Notes under the pieces: model-generated
What the model saw: only the letters and a program-made list of their open reading frames with translations
Told to the model about the DNA's origin: nothing
Database searches by the model: none
In this document: positions 60,369 to 64,000 of the stretch, piece by piece
Numbering within the stretch: the stretch's first letter is position 1
How the letters are laid out: each line of letters starts with the position of its first letter
Program-made: the position numbers and the translations under genes
Origin: Actinomycetota bacterium
GTDB lineage: Bacteria > Actinomycetota > Actinomycetes > Streptosporangiales > Streptosporangiaceae
DNA length: 64,000 nt
Direction: 5' to 3'
Assembly (NCBI GenBank): GCA_021324595.1
Contig: JAJPIV010000104.1
Span: 1-64,000, forward strand

Positions 60369-62048
60369 ATGCACCGACCGATCCTGAAGAGCCTGGTCAT
60401 GGCGAGCGCGCTCGCCCTGGCGGCGGCGGCCTGCAGCAGCTCGCCGGCGTCCTCGGGGAAGCAGGCCAAGCCGCTGGTCATCGTCGACAACACCGGGCAG
60501 ACCTACACCAGGTCGTTCAACCCCTTCGTGTCGACCTCGCTCGGCAACGAGGTCAACTCCACCGCGCTCTACTACGAGCCGCTGCTGCTGTTCAACATCA
60601 TGCGCCCCACCCAGCCGCCGATCCCGTGGCTGGCGACGGCCTACTCCTGGTCCGACGGCGGCAAGACGCTCACGCTCACGATCCGCAAGGGCGTCAGGTT
60701 CAGCGACGGCACCCCGATGACCGCCTCCGACGTGGCGTTCAGCTTCAGCCTGCTGAAGCTGCACCCGAACCTCACGCCGGTCGCCCCGCCGCCGGTCCCG
60801 CTGACCGCGACCGCGACGAGCCCCACGACGGTCGTGCTCAGGTACAGCCAGCCCGAGTACGCGAACCTCTTCCTGATCGGCGGCATGTACGTCGTCCCCG
60901 AGCACATCTGGAAGGGCATCGCCAACCCGGCGACGTTCACCGATCCGAACCCGGTCGGCACCGGGCCGTACGTGGTGTCGCAGTTCTCGGCGCAGAAGTT
61001 CACCCTCACGCCCAACAGGCACTACTGGGACAAGGCGAGCGTCAGGGTGCCGTCGATCGTCTTCCCGGACTACATCAGCAACGACACGGCGAACCCGGCC
61101 CTTGAGGACGGGCTGATCGACTACGCCGGCAACGACGTCAGCAACGTGCAGGAGAACTTCCTGAACAAGAGCCCGGACTTCCACACCTGGACCGCGAGCA
61201 AGCCGTGGTTCTCCGACAACAACGTGGTGACGCTGTGGCTGAACGTCACAAGGCCGCCGCTCAACGACCCGAAGGTCCGGCTCGCGATCAGCGCCGGCAT
61301 CGACCGGCAGCAGCTGTCCGTCCAGGGAGAGACCGGCTACGAGCCGCCCGCGACCTCGTCGAGCGGCCTGCTGCTCCCGGTGGACAACGCGCTGCTCGAC
61401 CCGGCCTACGCCGGCAACCTGTCGCCCACCTCCGACCCGGCCAAGGTGGCGGCGATCCTGACCAGCGATGGCTGGAAGAAGGTCAACGGCAAGTGGACGA
61501 AGAACGGCAGGACGATCAAGTTCTCGATCGAGGACCCGTCCTCCTACACCGACTACGCGACCGATGCCCAGCTCATCGCCAACCAGCTGAACGCCGAGGG
61601 CTTCGAGGTGTCCTTCGACGGCGTCCAGGCCAACCAGTGGTACGCGGACTACCCCGTCGGCAACTTCGACGCCATGATCCACTGGGGCACCCAGGGCCCG
61701 AACCCGTACTACTACTTCCAGAACTGGCTCGACGACAGCCAGTCCGCGCCGATCGGCAAGCCGGCCGCCAGCGACTGGGGCCGGTTCCGGGACCCGCAGG
61801 CGCAGGCCGCGCTCGCCCAGTTCGCCAGCACGGACAACCCCGCGGCCCAGCGGGCGGCGCTCGACACCCTGCAGAAGATCGTCGCCACGCAGGCGCCGGT
61901 CATCCCGTTGCTGTACGGCGCGGCCTGGTACGAGTACTCGACCAAGAACTACACGGGGTGGCCGACGGCGGCCAACCCGTACATGAACCCGGTCCCGAAC
62001 TCGCCGTACCTGCTCTACACCGTCCTGCACCTCAAGCCGGTCGGCTGA
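60369..62048 (+). CDS. Extracellular substrate-binding lipoprotein, family 5
   Basis: A 559-residue binding protein of the oligopeptide/oligosaccharide group (SBP_bac_5). Signal peptide ends with lipobox LAAAAC. Typical segments are LTIRKGVRFSDGTPMTASDV, TGPYVVSQF and the aromatic NTGQTYTRSFNPF at the start. ATG 60369 has GGAG at 9 bases. Genome context (LacI, GH3) favours beta-linked oligosaccharides over peptides as ligand; family 5 proteins of this kind are known from thermophiles and other actinobacteria. Confidence 0.92.
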   Translation: MHRPILKSLVMASALALAAAACSSSPASSGKQAKPLVIVDNTGQTYTRSFNPFVSTSLGNEVNSTALYYEPLLLFNIMRPTQPPIPWLATAYSWSDGGKTLTLTIRKGVRFSDGTPMTASDVAFSFSLLKLHPNLTPVAPPPVPLTATATSPTTVVLRYSQPEYANLFLIGGMYVVPEHIWKGIANPATFTDPNPVGTGPYVVSQFSAQKFTLTPNRHYWDKASVRVPSIVFPDYISNDTANPALEDGLIDYAGNDVSNVQENFLNKSPDFHTWTASKPWFSDNNVVTLWLNVTRPPLNDPKVRLAISAGIDRQQLSVQGETGYEPPATSSSGLLLPVDNALLDPAYAGNLSPTSDPAKVAAILTSDGWKKVNGKWTKNGRTIKFSIEDPSSYTDYATDAQLIANQLNAEGFEVSFDGVQANQWYADYPVGNFDAMIHWGTQGPNPYYYFQNWLDDSQSAPIGKPAASDWGRFRDPQAQAALAQFASTDNPAAQRAALDTLQKIVATQAPVIPLLYGAAWYEYSTKNYTGWPTAANPYMNPVPNSPYLLYTVLHLKPVG

Positions 62049-62059
62049 GCGCGGCCGGC

Positions 62060-64000
62060 ATGACAACTCCGCACCACGCGCGCCGCCCGCCCGGCCGGGT
62101 TGCCGGCCGGGCGGGCGGCCCGGCCGGCAACCCGGCCTCGGACCAGGCAATCACGGCCCGCCCGCCGCGCGGGCAGGCCCCCGGCGGCCGGGACCTGCGC
62201 GACCTGGTCTCCTCGCTCTCGCTGCGCGAGAAGGTCGATTTGCTCACCGGCGCGGACAGCTGGACGACCCGGGCGGCGCCGGCCATCGGCCTGCGGCAGA
62301 TCGTGATGTCGGACGGCCCGGCCGGGGCGCGGGGCACCAGGCTGGATGAGCGGCACCCGTCGACCAGCCTGCCGTGCCCGTCGGCGCTCGGCGCCACCTG
62401 GGATCCGGAGCTCGTGCGCGAGCTCGCGTTCGCGCTCGGGACCGAGGCCCGGGCCAAGGGCATCGACGTCCTGCTCGGCCCGACGATCAACCTCATGCGC
62501 ACCCCGCTCGGCGGGCGCGGCTTCGAGTGCTTCTCCGAGGATCCCCTGCTGACCTCCCGGATCGCGGTCGGCTACGTGCGCGGGCTCCAGGCGGCGGGGG
62601 TCGCCGCGACGGCCAAGCACTTCGTGGCCAACGACTCGGAGACGGGCCGGCGCGGCTACGACGCCAGGGTCAGCGAGGAGGCACTGCGCGAGGTCTACCT
62701 CGCCCCGTTCGAGGCGTCCGTGCGCGAGGCCGGAGTCGCCGTGGTCATGGCGGCCTACAACAAGGTCAACGGCGTGCCGATGACGCGGAACGCGCGCCTG
62801 CTCGCCCAGGTGCTCAAGGGCGAGTGGCGCTTCGGCGGGGTGGTGACCTCCGACTGGGGGGCCGCGGCCGAGACGGCGGAGACCGCGCTGGCCGCCGTGG
62901 ACCTGGTGATGCCGGGGCCGGACGGGCCATGGGGCGAGCGGCTCGCCCAGGCGGTCACCGACGGGCTGGTCGGCGCCGACGTGATCGATGACAAGGTGCT
63001 GCGCCTGCTGGGCCTCGCCGTCCGGGTCGGCGCGCTGGATCACCGGCCGGGCGCGGCGCGGGCGGCCGGCCCGCCGGGGCGGCGGCTCGTCGATCCCGGG
63101 CTGCTCCGGCGGGCCACGGCGGCCTCGTTCGTGCTGCTGAGCAACCCGGCCGGGATCCTGCCGCTGGCGGCCGGCCGCCTGCGGCGCCTGGCCGTGATCG
63201 GTCCCGGCGCGCTCCGCCCGACCATCCAGGGCGGCGGCAGCGCGGTCGTCGTCCCCGCCGCCGTCTCCGTGCCGGCCGCCGCCCTGGCGGCCCGCCTCGC
63301 CGGGCAGGCGCAGGTGAGCGTCGCCGAGGGCTGCCGGATCTGGGACGCTGTTCCCGAGCCGCCCGCAGGCTCGCTGCGCGACCCGGTGACCGGCGAGCCC
63401 GGCCTGCGGCTGGAGTTCCGCGATGCCGCGGGCCGCGTGATCCGCGGCGAGCACCGGGAGGCGTCCGCCTTCGCCTGGTGGGACGGGCTCCCGCCCGGCG
63501 TCGGCTGGGGCGAGCCGGGCAGCATCGTGCTGCGCGCGGTGTTCCGCCCGCAGGTCAGCGGGCCGCACTGCGTCGGGGGCGCCGGAGTGGGCTGGCTGCG
63601 GCTGACCGTGGACGGCGAGACGGTCGCCGACCGCCCCACCCCCACCCCGGCCGACCCGGTCGAGGCGATGACCAGGCCCGGCCGGGTGCGGGCCGGGGTG
63701 GAGCTCCGGGCGGGCCGTGACGTCGGCGTGGAGCTGCAGCTGTCGCCGGCCGCGGACGGCGCGGGCCCGCTGACCGTGCGGCTCGGGATCGCGCCGGCGG
63801 CCGCCGACGATGACCTCCTGGCGGAGGCGGTCCGGGCGGCCCGGGGCGCGGATGCCGCGGTCGTCATCGTCGGATCCGCCGAGCTGACCGAGAGCGAGGG
63901 ATTCGACCGGCCCGGCCTGGCCCTGCCGGGCCGGCAGGACGAGCTCGTGCGGTCGGTGGCCGAGGCGTGCCCGGCGACGATCGTGGTCGTCAACGCCGGC
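62060..64000 (+). CDS. Glycoside hydrolase family 3 beta-glycosidase (3' end outside window)
   Basis: 647 codons are visible, open to the window end. The GH3 N-terminal barrel has LGPTINLMRTPLGGRGFEC, AKHFVANDSETGRR and the nucleophile Asp in GGVVTSDWGAA. A PA14-like insertion (about 450-570) follows, then the GH3 C-terminal domain begins with ADAAVVIVGSAELTESEG. It is thus a barwon-type, PA14-bearing beta-glucosidase. No signal peptide, so it acts in the cytoplasm on imported oligosaccharides. ATG 62060 is the only start before the domain but lacks a ribosome-binding site. Confidence 0.88.
   Translation, partial: MTTPHHARRPPGRVAGRAGGPAGNPASDQAITARPPRGQAPGGRDLRDLVSSLSLREKVDLLTGADSWTTRAAPAIGLRQIVMSDGPAGARGTRLDERHPSTSLPCPSALGATWDPELVRELAFALGTEARAKGIDVLLGPTINLMRTPLGGRGFECFSEDPLLTSRIAVGYVRGLQAAGVAATAKHFVANDSETGRRGYDARVSEEALREVYLAPFEASVREAGVAVVMAAYNKVNGVPMTRNARLLAQVLKGEWRFGGVVTSDWGAAAETAETALAAVDLVMPGPDGPWGERLAQAVTDGLVGADVIDDKVLRLLGLAVRVGALDHRPGAARAAGPPGRRLVDPGLLRRATAASFVLLSNPAGILPLAAGRLRRLAVIGPGALRPTIQGGGSAVVVPAAVSVPAAALAARLAGQAQVSVAEGCRIWDAVPEPPAGSLRDPVTGEPGLRLEFRDAAGRVIRGEHREASAFAWWDGLPPGVGWGEPGSIVLRAVFRPQVSGPHCVGGAGVGWLRLTVDGETVADRPTPTPADPVEAMTRPGRVRAGVELRAGRDVGVELQLSPAADGAGPLTVRLGIAPAAADDDLLAEAVRAARGADAAVVIVGSAELTESEGFDRPGLALPGRQDELVRSVAEACPATIVVVNAG
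62095..62135. terminator. Perfect 17-bp hairpin at the start of the GH3 gene
   Basis: CCGGGTTGCCGGCCGGG pairs without mismatch with CCCGGCCGGCAACCCGG across a 7-base loop. It begins 46 bases after the binding-protein stop and 35 bases after the GH3 ATG. It could end or protect the binding-protein mRNA and reduce expression of the hydrolase. Confidence 0.6.

Overview
The window is a high-GC chromosomal segment of an actinobacterium. Support for this comes from the GC-rich wobble positions, the many GTG starts and GTGA/ATGA gene overlaps, and several actinobacterial markers: a four-gene conservon, a DUF4193 protein, a ferrochelatase with the C-terminal cysteine cluster, a CBS-containing GuaB1-type GMP reductase and a FolP2-type DHPS homologue. 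The genus cannot be fixed from sequence alone; a soil-type filamentous lineage (Streptosporangiales or a relative) fits best. No rRNA, CRISPR array, prophage or replication origin was seen.

Layout. 1-3.3 kb: accessory island beside a tRNA-Met gene, with two decayed transposase ends (IS5-like, IS256-like) and a XhoI/PaeR7I-type restriction-modification pair. 3.5-8.2 kb (minus): conservon cvnA-B-C-D (sensor kinase, roadblock, DUF742, GTPase). 8.5-11.3 kb: two orphan ABC substrate-binding lipoproteins around a degraded transposase scrap. 11.5-16.5 kb: acyl-CoA dehydrogenase and FHA protein divergent from apparently leaderless promoters, a repeat-containing hypothetical protein, and an APC permease plus acetamidase/formamidase operon. 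16.7-25.8 kb: phosphoesterase remnant, then DUF4193, inositol-phosphatase-like protein, ferrochelatase, lytic transglycosylase, MFS exporter, FolP2-like protein divergent from GuaB1, and a D,D-carboxypeptidase.

25.9-31.9 kb: two-component system followed by a compact redox operon (small membrane protein, ferric-reductase-like bis-haem protein, NuoF-like flavo-iron-sulfur protein, ferredoxin, cytochrome b561-like protein). This is the best candidate for a poorly described system: a probable transmembrane electron-transfer chain with a response-regulator-type direct repeat in front of it. 32-43.7 kb: divergent sugar or sugar-acid locus. IclR regulator, zinc dehydrogenase and aldehyde dehydrogenase lie on the minus strand. 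An M24-like pseudo-enzyme, a U32-like protein, an IlvD/Edd-type dehydratase and a complete sugar ABC importer lie on the plus strand. The two promoters share their -35 region.

43.7-54.1 kb: ammonium transporter, DrrAB-type ABC exporter behind PadR-like operator repeats, SDR, alpha/beta hydrolase, proA convergent with an enlarged proB, endonuclease IV and a MarR regulator. 54.4-64 kb: LacI-controlled operon with two AGCGCT-centred operators, encoding a Dpp-type ABC importer, its substrate-binding lipoprotein and a GH3 glycosidase cut by the window end. It probably imports and hydrolyses beta-linked oligosaccharides. A perfect 17-bp hairpin lies at the start of the GH3 gene.
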